Source of the DNA: Laccaria trichodermophora
Lineage: Eukaryota > Basidiomycota > Agaricomycetes > Agaricales > Hydnangiaceae
Direction: 5' to 3'
NCBI GenBank assembly: GCA_018417955.1
Contig: JACTVC010000028.1
Location: 124,001-188,000 of the forward strand
Length of the DNA: 64,000 nt
A program made the position numbers and the translations under genes. The stretch's first letter is position 1; every line of letters starts with the position of its first letter. Below, piece after piece: positions 34,772-48,786 of this stretch. Under the pieces are notes generated by a model, which saw only the letters and a list, made by a program, of their open reading frames with translations, did not search any database and was not told where the DNA came from.

Positions 34772-36599
34772 ATTTATGGAAATTGTAACATCAGGATGGT
34801 ATTATTGGCTTGTTACTTAGCACACGGAAGAGCTCGAGGCTTGTCTGCATTTATGCATTATGATTCATGTAGTTATTTTATGATTTATGTAGCAGGTAGC
34901 TACAGTGGCGAGGTGGGAGTGGAGTGGAGCGCAGGCGACCTGCTTACCCTTGGGTTCGTTATTTTATATGTTTCTGTACGTAGGCCCGGATAGGGTTCAT
35001 GGAATATATTCTTACGGCGGTCTTTATTGGCGTTCTTGGTCCTGCATCGAATACAAGTCCTCCACTGTGTGCTCGGAGAAGGGACGCGGCAGAGAATAAC
35101 AAGCACTGGTGTCGACTCCGGGAGGAACGCAAGTCACTGAAAGACAGTTTATCGACCTGAGAAAAGTTCAGGGAGAAAAGAATCGTCCGCGCCTGAGATA
35201 AGTTATACAAGGTGCTTTGCGAGACATTCATAGGCTCTAGCTTCAGAGATCTATGAATGCGTTGACAAGGATGAATCGCACTGGTGTGCTGACGGTGTTG
35301 CATGTTTCAACCGGAGAAGGGGAAGGGAGCACATACTTTGAGCGGCCTTCTTTCGCGTCCAGCCTGTCCAAGGTTCCAGAACGCAGGTAACAGCACTTGA
35401 GAGAAAGCCCCAATGTTGGCTGAGTACTTAGTCCGACTTTTTCGCAGCCAGAAGCAGCTTTGTCGCCAATAGTATTATTTCCGTACGGTTGTTTGTCCGA
35501 AGTTGGGGGAGTCCGAGTCAAGAAATTTCGCAGAGGCTGTTGGAGGAAAGCGGGGGAGAGTCTGGTGAGATGTCCCATCACGAGTCGCTCGAATTCAGTC
35601 GAATTCCCGCAAATCTTTGTTCCAAAAATACCTTGGACCACGAAGTCATCCTGCATGACGACCTGATGACGACTCTATCTTGCTGACAAGGACGGATTGC
35701 GCTGGTCTGCTGACGGTGTTGCTTGTTTTAAACACGGGAGAACATAACTTGAGGCTTGAGCGGCCTTATTTCGTGTCCAGATTCAAGGTTTAATCTAAAG
35801 CGCCGGTAAGAGCACTGCAAAGAGGGTCACAATGTTGGCTGACTTGTGCTTTTGCAGCCAAAAGCCGCTTTGTCGCTCGATGTTTGACCGCTGGCGGAGC
35901 CCACCAATACGACTGTTTGTCCAAAGTGAAGGGAGTCAAGAAACTTCGCAGAGGTGTCTAGTTGTAGTCGGGGGAAAGCAGGGGTAAGTATGATGCCCCA
36001 TCACGGGTCCAGATTCCCGCAAATCTTTGTTCCAAAAATACTTATCTTCGACCACAAAGAGCCACAAAGTCGTCCTCACGACGACTCTATCCAGAACCGG
36101 CTATGTTTAATTGCTGTCCAGCCTTGACAAGGTCTTCAACCGCATTTTCGGGCCTTGCTATAATTAAAGGTGCCTTGTACTGCGGCCGCACGATTGGAGG
36201 AAACGACAGCTTGGCTGAGCGCCTCGAGAGGTTTGCGTAGTGTGTGCTGAACTGATACGTCCACTGGGGGGTGATTTTTGGTGACTTCCTCGAGGTTCGG
36301 ATTCAAAATAAGCAAACGCTGCCAAGTTGCTTGGACAATTCGTTGTTCTACACGTGCCATGTGCCGATCGCGTCTGATCCGAAAATACATTGCGGCGTCT
36401 TCATCGAATTCCCCTGGGCCTAATTCTGCCTAATTGCAACTTAAAAATACTTTCTTCCTCGCCACTCGGTATCCACATCAGCAGTCCAGGTCCGCGAGAG
36501 ACTTTAGGTAACCCAAAAAAACATAAACTTGCACAGACAACCATCCCAGCACTGCTTGCTTTCTCTTTACGAACCTCCCCCGACCTCGCTGGCAGCAAC
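34772..36599. other. Intergenic with tandem and dispersed repeats upstream of amylase copy 1
   Basis: No gene is supported. About 35260-35685 and 35686-36110 are imperfect tandem copies of a roughly 420-bp unit, each ending near the word cccgcaaatctttgttccaa. A third partial copy lies upstream of amylase copy 2 near 39165. Confidence 0.6.
35260..36110 (+). repeat. Tandem duplication of an about 420-bp upstream unit
   Basis: Shared words between the two units include gctgacggtgttgc, tgagcggcctt, caatgttggctga and cccgcaaatctttgttccaa. A partial third copy lies at about 39160-39240. Confidence 0.7.
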
Positions 36600-38706
36600 A
36601 TGTTCGCCACGCGTTTTTCTGTCTTTTCTGTGCTTCTCCTCGCTGTTCCTACCGCCCTCGCCGCAAGCGCGAGCGACTGGCGTGGAAGAGCTATTTACCA
36701 GGCACGCTGCTCTTTCCTCGTCGAACTCAACACTCACCTGTTCTATTCAGCTTTTAACAGACAGGTTCTCGCTAAGCACTAACCAAGCTACGTCCTGCAA
36801 CACCACGCAGGCAATATATTGTAATGGGACATGGAACGGAATCACGAACCACCTGGATTATATTCAGGGCATGGGGTTCGACTCTATCTGGATCTCGCCC
36901 ATTGTGGCGAACGTTGAGCAGACGACGGCGTATGGGCAGGCGTATCATGGGTGCGTGGTTAACCGCAGCCCTGGCGTGGTATATTTCTGACGCAAAATAG
37001 CTATTGGGTTCAGGATATCACGAGTTTAAACCCCCACTTTGGGACGGCGGACGACCTGAAAGCGTTGAGCGCTGCATTACATAAACGCAATATGTATTTG
37101 ATGGTCGATGTCGTTGTGAACCAGTGAGTCTTTCCCCAACGCGTTTTCAGCTCGTCGACTAAGCCGTCGAACCAGCTTCGTGAGCACATCCAGCGTCGCC
37201 ACATCCAACAACGCAAGCCTCGACTTTTCCAAACTTGTGCCCTTCTCCAATTCATCTGACTTCCACCCCTACTGCCTCATAACTGATTACAACAACCAGA
37301 CCAACGTCGAACAGTGCTGGCTTGGCGACCAATACCTGCCCCTCGCGGACTTGAACACCGAAAATCCCAGTATAGTATCGACTATGAATAATTGGATTCA
37401 GGGACTGGTGAAGAGTTATGGGATTGACGGGCTGCGCATCGATACCGCTAAACACGTTCGCAAGGACTTTTGGCCGGAGTTCGCAAAGTCCGCGGGCGTG
37501 TTTACGATGGGGGAGGTGTTGATTGGGGATGTGGGGTATGCCGCCCCGTATACGGGTGCGTTTCGGGTCATTCTTCGCAACCTACGGCCCTGTGCTAATT
37601 ATGAACGTAATGACAGAGGTATTGGACAGTGTCCTCGACTACCCTAACTACTACACCCTCACATCCGCATTCGGCTCTCAAACTGGGAACTTTTCCGCGC
37701 TAATCAGCACCGTCACGGCTTCCCAGAAATCATACTCTACCCCATCCGTAGTCGGTTCCTTCTTGGAAAATCATGACAATCCTAGGTTCCAGTCTATCAC
37801 TCAAGATATCTCGGTGAGCTATAAATAGACACCTTTTATTGAGGTACGGCATGATGACTTGGATTTAGCTCGTTAAAAACGCTATGACATGGCCCTTTAT
37901 ACAAGATGGAATTCCTATACTTTATCAAGGACAAGAGCAGGGGTTCACGGGGGGTCCGATGCCTGCTAATCGAGAAGCGTGCGTCCGCGTCTCATTTATC
38001 CCCGCGACTGCTTAATTGAATTATTACTGTAGCCTGTGGCCGACAGGGTTCGTCACGTCCAACAAGCCGCTAGTTACGCATGTCACGACGCTCAACGCGG
38101 TGCGGAAAGCTGCTGCTGCTGCTAACAGCACGTTCCTTACCACGCCTGTAGGCTTATCTCCCTTTTTATCTTCTTTTTCTTTCATGCTTAGTATCCACGC
38201 ACTGTAGCTCAAATTCATAACCCAACAAGACCCCTCCCTTCTCGCAGTCTCAAAACCACCCCTTGTAGCGCTCCTCAGCAATCTGGGCAGCAACTCCACC
38301 AAATCGTCGACCTGGGTCGCCGCAGGAGTGGCAAGCGCGAATGAAGTCCTGGTAGACGTGTTGTCCTGTGCTGTCGTCAAGGCGGATGGGAGTGGGGGCG
38401 TTAGCGTGGTTGTTGTTGGTGGGTTGCCTCAGGTATGCATGCCTTTTATCTGAATAGTTCTGGTGATTGGGATATGGTGGCTGATGGTACGCATGTTAGG
38501 TTCTGATACCCGCTTCAGCGCTAGCTAAGAACGGCGCTGTTTGTCCCCCTGTGGCGACGGGATCCAGCAGTAGCACCTCGGGCGGGGGAAAGAAGAGTGG
38601 TGCGATTTCGATTCGGGGTGGATTGGGGTTTGGAGGCATGGGAGATAGGTGGGTCGTGCGCACGCTGGGCGTGGTTCTGGTGGGGTTTTTGGCTCAGGGT
38701 TGGTAG
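36600..38706 (+). CDS. Secreted GPI-type alpha-amylase (GH13), copy 1
   Basis: Exons 36600-36701, 36751-36950, 37001-37123, 37176-37555, 37617-37813, 37869-37978, 38033-38147, 38208-38432 and 38500-38706 give 552 aa. A signal peptide ends at TALA (residue 21). All four GH13 regions are present: DVVVNH (about 137-142), GLRIDTAKH (nucleophile Asp near 231), GEVL (acid/base Glu near 256) and ENHDN (Asp near 323). The family hydrolyses or rearranges alpha-1,4-glucans. A Ser/Gly-rich stretch and a hydrophobic tail ([13 protein letters not shown]) suggest a GPI anchor, as in fungal wall alpha-glucan enzymes. Intron 1 has a GC donor (CAG|gcacgc). The apparent stop near 38013 lies inside intron 6 (37979-38032). 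The gene is a tandem duplicate of copy 2. Confidence 0.92.
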
Positions 38707-39646
38707 GGATTTAGAGTGAGTGTTTATTGGACTCCTTGGACATGAGTAGACGTAGTTGCAATTACTTATAATTATTTAATCACCAATTATTACTTAGTCC
38801 CGCTTACTTAGAGTGTTCTTCGTCGTGTGTTTTCACACTTCGACGGTCCGCTGGTCGAAAAATTTGGGAGATGACCGACAAACGATTTCTTAGTGTCAGA
38901 ACCAGATCCAAAAGGTGGGGAGTAACACTCCCAGTAATGTAGATATGTATTAGTAATATATGTACGCGTGTGTGAGATGTCTGGCTCTGACGCAGACGTT
39001 ATCTTATCCTAAGATGAGTTTTCCATCGTACCTAGTCTCTCGTAGACAGACCACGATACAAGTGAATTTTGTGGATTTGTACGGTTCACGTGTGTAAGTG
39101 CATCGTACCTCAAGGCTTACTCATCACGGAGTCTGAGGAAAGTGCGTCACGAGCCTTGGACCAAGTTCCCGCAAATCTTTGTTCCAAAAATAAGTATCTT
39201 CGACCACAAAGTCATCCTGCATGTCCTAAAACCGGCTATATCGGTTGCTCCAGTCTGTCGACCGCATTTTTGGGCCTTCAAGCTATAATTAGGGATGCCT
39301 TGTACTGCGGCCCGTGGCACACTAGAGCAGGATGGGAGGAAACAAAAGAGTGGCTGAGCGCCTCAAGAGGGCAGTGTGTGCTGCCAAGCTGATACGTCCG
39401 CTGAGGGTTCAATACGCTTGGACAATCCTTGTGTTCTCCACGTGCCATGGGCCGTCGATCCGAGAATATATTGCGGCCTCTTCATCGGACTCCCCTGCCT
39501 AATGTTGCACTCAAAAATACTTCTTCCTCGCCGCTCGGTGCCCACATCAGCAGTCTAGGTCCAGGAGAGACCCAAAAAAAATACAAACTTGCACAGACAA
39601 CCATCCCAGCATCCCTTTACGAACCTTTCCCGACCTCGCTGGTAAC
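38707..39646. other. Spacer between the two amylase genes
   Basis: No gene is supported. From about 39165 it matches the upstream region of copy 1 (36015-36599), consistent with a tandem duplication whose start codons are 3047 bp apart. Confidence 0.7.
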
Positions 39647-41794
39647 ATGTTCGCCACGCGGTTTTATGTATTTTCTGTGCTTCTCCTCGCTGTTCCTACC
39701 AGCTTCGCTGCAAGCGCGAGCGACTGGCGCGGAAGATCTATTTACCAGGCACGCTGCTCTTTCCTCGTTGAATTCAACACTCACCTATCCTATTCAGCTT
39801 TTAACAGACAGATTCTCGCAAACTAACAATCAAGCTACGCCATGCAACCCCACGCAGGCACTATATTGTAACGGGACATGGAACGGGATCACCAATCGTC
39901 TGGATTATATTCAAGGCATGGGGTTCGACTCGATTTGGATCTCGCCCATTGTGGCAAACGTTGAGCAGACGACAGCGTATGGGCAGGCGTATCATGGGTG
40001 CGTGGTTGACCGCAGTCTGGCGTGGTATGTTTTTGACGTAAAATAGCTATTGGGCTCAGGATATCACGAGTTTAAACCCCCACTTTGGGACGGCGGACGA
40101 CCTGAAAGCGTTGAGCAGTGCACTACATAAACGCGGTATGTACTTGATGGTTGACGTCGTTGTGAACCAGTGAGTCTTTCCCCAACCTGTTTTTAGCTCG
40201 TCTACTAAGTCGTCAAACCAGCTTCGTGAGCACATCCAGCGTCGCCACATCCGACAACGCAAACCTGGACTTTTCCAAACTCGTGCCCTTCTCAAATGCA
40301 TCTGACTTCCACCCTTACTGCTTCATAACCGACTTCAACAACCAGACCAACGTCGAACAGTGCTGGCTTGGCGACCAACACCTGCCCCTCGCGGACCTGA
40401 ACACCGAAAATCCCAGTATAGTGTCAACTATGAATAATTGGATCCAGGGGCTGGTGAAGAGTTATGGGATTGACGGGCTGCGCATCGATACCGCCAAACA
40501 TGTTCGCAAGGACTTTTGGCCGGCGTTCGCAAAGTCCGCGGGCGTGTTTACGATGGGGGAGGTGTTGATTGGGGATGTGGGGTATGTCGCCCCGTATACG
40601 CGTGCGTTCCGGGTCATCCTTTGCAAACTACGACCCTGCGCTAATTATGAACGTAATGACAGTGGTATTGGACAGTGTCCTCGACTACCCGAACTACTAC
40701 ACCCTCACATCCGCATTCAGCTCCCAAACAGGGAGTTTTTCCGCACTAATCAGCACGGTCACGGCTTCTCAGAAATCATACTCTACGCCATCCGTAGTGG
40801 GTTCTTTCTTGGAGAATCATGACAATCCTAGGTTCCAGTCTATCACTCAAGATATCTCGGTGAGCTATAAATAGACACCTTTTATTGAGGTACGGCATAA
40901 TGACCGGATTCAGCTCGTTAAAAACGCCATGACATGGCCCTTTATACAAGACGGAATTCCTATACTTTATCAAGGACAAGAGCAGGGGTTCACGGGAGGT
41001 GTGGTGCCTGCTAATCAAGAAGCGTACGACTTCCTCTCATTTATCCCCGCCACCACGGCTAAATTCAATTATTCCTGTAGCCTGTGGACCACAGGGTTCA
41101 ACACGTCCAAGCCGCTAGTTACGCACGTCACTACGCTCAACGCGGCGCGGAAAGCTGCTGCTGCTGCTAACAGCGCGTTCCTTACCACGCCTGTACGCTT
41201 ATCCCCCCTTTTTTGTTCTCTTCTTTCACGCTCATTCAACATTACTGTAGCTTAAATTTGTAACCCAACAAGACTCCTCCCTTCTCGCAGTCTCAAAACC
41301 GCCCCTCGTAGCGCTCCTCAGCAACCTGGGCAGCAACTCCGCCAAATCATCTACCTGGGTCGCCTCAGGAGTGGCAAGCGCGAACGAAGTCCTGGTAGAC
41401 GTGTTATCCTGTACTATCGTCAAGGCGGATGGGAGTGGGGGCGTTAGCGTGCCTGTTGTTGGTGGGTTGCCCCAGGTATGCATGCCTTTTATCTATGGAG
41501 TTGAATAAATTCTGGTGGGATATGGTGGCTGACGTCTGACAATGATACACTTGCTAGGTTCTGATACCCACTTCGGCGCTGGCCAAGAATGGCGCTGTTT
41601 GTCCCTCCGTGGCGACAGGGGCGACACGGGCGACAGGGTCCAGTTCGAGTACAACTTCGGCCACGGCAAAGCCTAGTCCTAGTACTAAGAGCGGTGCGAT
41701 TTCGATTCGGAGTGGCTTGGGGTTTGGAGGCATGGGAGATGGGTGGCGCGTGCTGGGCGTGGTTCTGTTGGGACTTTTGGCTCAGGGTTGGTAG
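39647..41794 (+). CDS. Secreted GPI-type alpha-amylase (GH13), copy 2
   Basis: Exons 39647-39748, 39798-39997, 40047-40169, 40222-40601, 40663-40859, 40914-41023, 41081-41192, 41251-41475 and 41558-41794 give 561 aa. The exon structure is identical to copy 1, including the GC donor of intron 1. The catalytic regions [19 protein letters not shown] and ENHDN are retained. Differences include W-A-Q for W-V-Q after exon 3, Leu for Glu at the exon 4-5 junction, and a longer Thr/Ser/Ala-rich linker ([13 protein letters not shown]) before the hydrophobic tail [13 protein letters not shown]. It is intact and probably acts on cell-surface or external starch-like glucan; the substrate is inferred from the family. 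Confidence 0.92.
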
Positions 41795-41977
41795 GGATTT
41801 AGAGTGAGTATCTATTGGACTTCTTGGACACTGGTAGACGTACATACCACTTACGACTTACTTGACTTGGAGTTGGTACTAAATTATGACTTAGTCACGC
41901 TTACTGTTCGGACGGAGCGTTAGTGGCTTTCAGTTCTATATAATACGGGCTTTGATATCTAATCATCTCACTTCCGT

Positions 41978-42626
41978 AGGACCCCTGAAAGTACCCTTGG
42001 AACCCAGATCCTAATCCGGATAAAAATTCTCAAAAAATTTTGAAAACCCATAGCACTGTCCGGATAGAATTTGGGCCATTTTGGCTGGAACCCGGAGGTG
42101 GATTTCCGGATAGAAATTGGACTGACCAACCAAACCCAGAGCCACTTCCGGATAAAAATTGGTGCAGGTGGGGATCCGAACTCAAGACATACCGAAATGA
42201 GAAGGTCATCAATGGAGACATTAACCACTACACCAACTATAGACATAATATTAGGTTCCCGCTTTGACCACCTTACATCATCTGCATTTCTCTGCACTCT
42301 CAAACATGCTCCAGAGGGGCCACGAAATGGGCACGATTTAGCGTATTTCAGTGTTGTCTTATCTGAGATGCTTGTAGGACGCCTGATAGGGCTCCGGAGG
42401 AGACGCCGAGCGAGAAAATGGCGTTTCAAAGCGAAAATTGGCGTTTTAAAGCGAAAAAAGCGAAAATAGTGGTTTTGGGTAACCCAGATCCGCGTCCGGA
42501 TAAATTTTGCCCATACCTGAACCCAGATCCGCCATCCGGATAGAAATTGTCCAAAACTGTCCGGATAAAAATTTGGAAAATTTCGACTTTTTGGATCTGG
42601 GTTCGAAGGGTACTTTCAGGGGTCCT
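41978..42626. mobile_element. hAT-like MITE with 34-bp terminal inverted repeats
   Basis: The ends 41978-42011 (aggacccctgaaagtaccct...) and 42593-42626 are inverted copies differing at one base. The flanks carry an 8-bp direct repeat, acttccgt (41970-41977 and 42627-42634), the target size of hAT elements. The 649-bp element has no transposase frame. It holds seven same-orientation copies of tccggata(a/g)a near 42016, 42059, 42106, 42148, 42496, 42536 and 42561, reminiscent of subterminal transposase-binding repeats. Confidence 0.85.
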
Positions 42627-43102
42627 ACTTCCGTTCAATGCTGGCTACTTACAGTTTGCGAATCAGGATTCAGGCCCCGGGTCTCCCGGGCCGTCCTTGT
42701 TCTGCTGATAAAGCTTCCGAATCTAGCAAACTCCCCCGTTTGAAATTGCACCGTACAGTGGCCACTTCGAGTTATGCACAACTTCTCTCTCCAACACCCA
42801 ATTCTGTCGATGGGCTTGCGGGTGCGCCATGTTATTGCCTTAGTTACAGCAGCGCTTTTCTTTCGTTTCGATTCGTTGTGAAAAACCTGGAAAGAGACCA
42901 CGGCGAGCTCAAACTGGAGGGTGGCTCGACGTTTGTCAACGGAGTCCTCGTTTTTTATCTGCTATAGCGGCATCATCATTCTTTGTGACGTCTGATTGTC
43001 CACATTCTCGTGGCTTATCATAAGATATCCTGAAAACGCGGCCACAAAGAGATCGAGCAAAGCCACCACTCGAGTCACCTTGAAGCGGTTGGACCCTGCA
43101 GA

Positions 43103-43110
43103 TATAAAAG
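43103..43110 (+). promoter_or_regulatory. TATA-like box of the SNF2 gene
   Basis: tataaaag lies 63 bp before the start ATG 43166, a typical fungal core-promoter distance. It is assigned by position only. Confidence 0.5.
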
Positions 43111-43165
43111 CGCGACTTTCACTCCAGGGTTTCCCAACCTCTTTTCTGGAGACATCTTTTCGACC

Positions 43166-45970
43166 ATGTCCACAGCACAGCCTTCAAGCTCGACACCCAA
43201 ACGAGAGGTCGGTCTTGCTTCGCAAAGCCTTTCCATGAAACTAATCTCGATCAATTTACAGGATCTACGAAGGAAGCCACTCGAGTACGCGCGAAGGACG
43301 CGAAGTCCAGTCAAGCCCTCTAAGCCTCCTCGTCTCAGAAGAGAAGCTACGCTACAAGCTGGTTTGGCGATTGAGAAGTCTTTACTTTCCATCGCGGAGT
43401 CCACTCCGCCGAGTACGTTGGAGAGACGATTTCGCACCGGGATTGCTATGCGGCCTTATCAAGCGGAGGACGCCGCGAAGATCTGCGAAAGGGAAGCCGA
43501 TGTCCGACGACCTGGATATTCTGGACCGATTGGATTTATTCTAGGTTATCATATGGGGTCCGTCATCATCTTTCATTTCCCTCGGTTACTTTATTCATGC
43601 TCGTCTAGGTTGGGAAAGACAGCTGTCGCGCTGCATGTAGCTCAATCTGGAGGTGGTTCGACGCTGTTAGTTTCTAACCTTTTATGGCTCGAGTCTCGCT
43701 GACGGTTCGTTCTCCTCATAGGGTCGTCTGTCCCGGCGGTGGTCTAACCGACCACTGGATCAGGGAAATAGCAAAGTTCACTGATTTGCAAGTTTTCGAG
43801 GCCCGGGGGAAATATACAAAAGAAGGTGAGCGAGTTCCTCCTCTATTCCCCTCCTTTTACTCAAGATTCTTCAGATCTCGAGGCTGCGGATATCGTCGTA
43901 CGTTTGCGTGTCTTCATGTCAAAACTTTGGTATTGAGACCATCATTATAGTTGATCTCTTACTCCAGACTCATGCGTCGATATGCGAAATTGGTGGATTA
44001 TTGGGAACAGCAAGAGGAGGTCGCTCGATTGAGCAAGCTTCCTTTGCCGGATCGTACAAACCCTACAAAGGAACAAGTCGCACATTTAGAAGAGCTGGGG
44101 TGTACAGTGTATCTCGTTCTGTGGGACAGGATTTTCGGAGGTAAACGTGACGGCTTGAACGTGTATGCACTGCTGACATCTTCGGTTTCTAGATGAGGGT
44201 CACCTCATGCGCAATCCGGAGGCTAAAAGTCTCGCTGCGTTTTACGCGTTATTGACGTGGTTTGTGGTTATTATTACTGCGACACCTGCACAGGTACGTT
44301 CGACATATAATTCTTGGATCGTAAAGCTCAGTTTTGTGTGCCGACAGAACAGTCTGCGTGATTTCTACGCCTATTTACGGTTGCTGAGGGTCAAGTACAT
44401 GAACCTGGAGGATCTGGAACATTTCGACCGATATATCACGAAACCGTTGAGTGGCACCAACAAAAGGCTAATTGCGAATGCAACACAGATGCTACAAGTG
44501 AGATTAACTTTGGACCTTTTCATTGTTTCTCTGACATGTCTTTGTTAATAGGATGTCCTCGAAAAGGTGATGCAATATAGGCCACCTTGCACGAGTGACG
44601 GACGAATGCTTCTGAGGCTACCTAACAAGTACCGGCACGACATCGTCGTGACCTTGAATTCCGACGAGCGCGCCGTTTACGACTACATACTTGATTACCT
44701 TCTGCCGAAAAACTTGATAGGTATCTACGCTGCACTAATTCGAGCTCGTCAAGGCACGTATCATTTCCAACTGTGGACGCTTCACCATGCTGACATGATG
44801 AGTCTTTGCTAGTCTGTGACCACCTGCCATTATTGGCTGGATTGCTGCCACCGACCTCAGATATCCCTGTGGACGATGAATTGCTTGATTCACCGCTTTC
44901 AGTAAGGGATCCTCCTTTGGACCCAGATCCGACGTCGGATGAGATGCGCGCGAGGTGATTATTCAGGTGTTATTTACCCGTCAACTTCGCTGACAATACC
45001 AGTTTTGACGACCTGGCGGACTTGTCTATTCCCACTCACCTCACGAGCGACAGGCCGCTCATCAGCGCTGAACGGTTCCCATCTCAGCTTCCCCAGAGTG
45101 TCAAGGATATTTTCAGTCATCCGGAGATTCCTTACACCTCTAGCAAGTTCCAGGCGGTGTATGACATTCTTGAGAATAGGATTCCGGTTGAGGAGAAAGT
45201 TATCATTTTCGTAAGTCCATCTTCTTTGGTTTCTATCTTTTGGATTCACTGAAGTTCTCTTTGTTAGTCCCACTTTGCTCGCACTCTGCATATGCTTGCA
45301 GCTGGCCTTGAACATAGATATGGACAGTATTTCGACTACACCCTTTGTTCGTCGTTTCCTGCTCTTGCTACAGAAGCTTGCTAATCCACCAATTTTAGAC
45401 ACCGGTGCGATGAGCCGGGAAGAACGCCGTGCCGCCTTGAACTGCATTTCTTCCAAGCGTGGCCCACGGCCGTGTAGGGTTATCCTTGTCTCCATTGGTG
45501 CGGGTGGGAGTGGTGCATTCTTTGCCCTACATGACCTAATGATAACGCTAATGGTTCATGGGTGGTTTAGGTCTCAACATCACTGCTTGCAACCATGTGA
45601 TCCTCATGGAACCGTGGTGGAATCCCTATGTTGAGGCAAGCTATCTGATCTTGGCCATAACATCAGACTATTCGGAAAACTAAATCTCTGCTCCAGGAAC
45701 AAGCCATCTCTCGCGCATATCGTTCAGGTCAAAACCGCAATGTTCACACCTACCACCTCGTCGTTCAAGACTCGATTGAGGAGAACATTGTAACTGTGAG
45801 TCCTCGCTCCTGGATGTTGTCGTCTTGTTATTTGACGGCCGCTTTTACAGAGGCAAACGGAGAAGCGGACAATCATTGGGAATTTCATGAGCCTTTGTGC
45901 CATCCCCGACGTTCCTGAGATGCATGACTGGATTAAACTCACGCGCTGGAAATTGAGGGATGTTGAGTGA
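43166..45970 (+). CDS. SNF2-family DNA-dependent ATPase/helicase
   Basis: Fifteen exons join in phase: 43166-43557, 43609-43665, 43722-43825, 43875-43897, 43951-44140, 44193-44293, 44348-44497, 44552-44753, 44813-44954, 45003-45210, 45268-45346, 45399-45512, 45571-45635, 45697-45795 and 45851-45970, giving 681 aa. Helicase motifs are I (MGLGKTA, residues about 130-137), II (DEGH, near 256), III (TATPAQN) and V-VI ([12 protein letters not shown], then [12 protein letters not shown]). Family members translocate on DNA to remodel chromatin or repair intermediates. The residues before motif I read GYHMGLGKT rather than the usual ADEMGLGKT. No RING or chromodomain is seen, and the protein is short for the family. 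Introns 8 and 13 use GC donors (CAAG|gcacgt, GAG|gcaagc). Confidence 0.9.
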
Positions 45971-46291
45971 ATCATGGTCGTCATTCCTCGTTTTGCCATT
46001 CACAGTCCGAACTCACTTCTGCTTTGAGTCTGTAACTTTCCTCAATTGATTTGGTTTTCTCATGCAGTCCTTCAACTACAATTCCTGACATCCTTCCAAG
46101 TACGTGTTATAATCTGAAGACCTCCGAGTCGCTTGTAGTAAGGGTCCCTTTTTGACCCGAGTGCTCACGAAGACTCGGAGATGGGCATTTCAACAAATTG
46201 TCCTTACTTACGAAGCATGTTAGGATTGAATGCATTATACTGTATCCACAATAATTCCCGTTGAATCTCTCCAAATGCCAAATCTAACCAA

Positions 46292-46385
46292 TCTCTGTTA
46301 GTGTCCTGGTTGGTACACGTGCCAGTCATATACAAATCAGCTGTAAATGTCGGCGCGGGAGCTGGGTTCGACTCCCAGACAGAGA
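46292..46385 (+). tRNA. tRNA-like sequence with a probable intron; anticodon uncertain
   Basis: The acceptor arms tctctgt and acagaga pair 7 of 7. The D arm is gtgt-cctggttggt-acac, and the T arm ctggg-ttcgact-cccag pairs 5 of 5. The discriminator is G. The anticodon region is too long and must contain an intron. Reading loop gtcatat gives CAT with a conserved T33 but a poor anticodon stem. Reading cagtca gives GTC (Asp) with a good stem but A at position 33. No run of Ts follows. It may be a real intron-bearing tRNA or a decayed copy. Confidence 0.5.
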
Positions 46386-46486
46386 GTTGGTATCATTTCA
46401 GGTACTTTTATACACATGTTTGACACATCTATCACGCATGTCTTTAAGGACATGTGTACCACAATTATTGTATAGTTGCCAAATAG

Positions 46487-48786
<2,300 letters not shown>

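Noticed and set aside
37979..38032. Apparent premature stop in amylase copy 1
   Set aside because: The stop is inside a 54-bp intron. Splicing restores EALW followed by TGF, matching copy 2.
45724..45999. Minus ORF over the SNF2 last exons
   Set aside because: Antisense shadow of exons 14-15.
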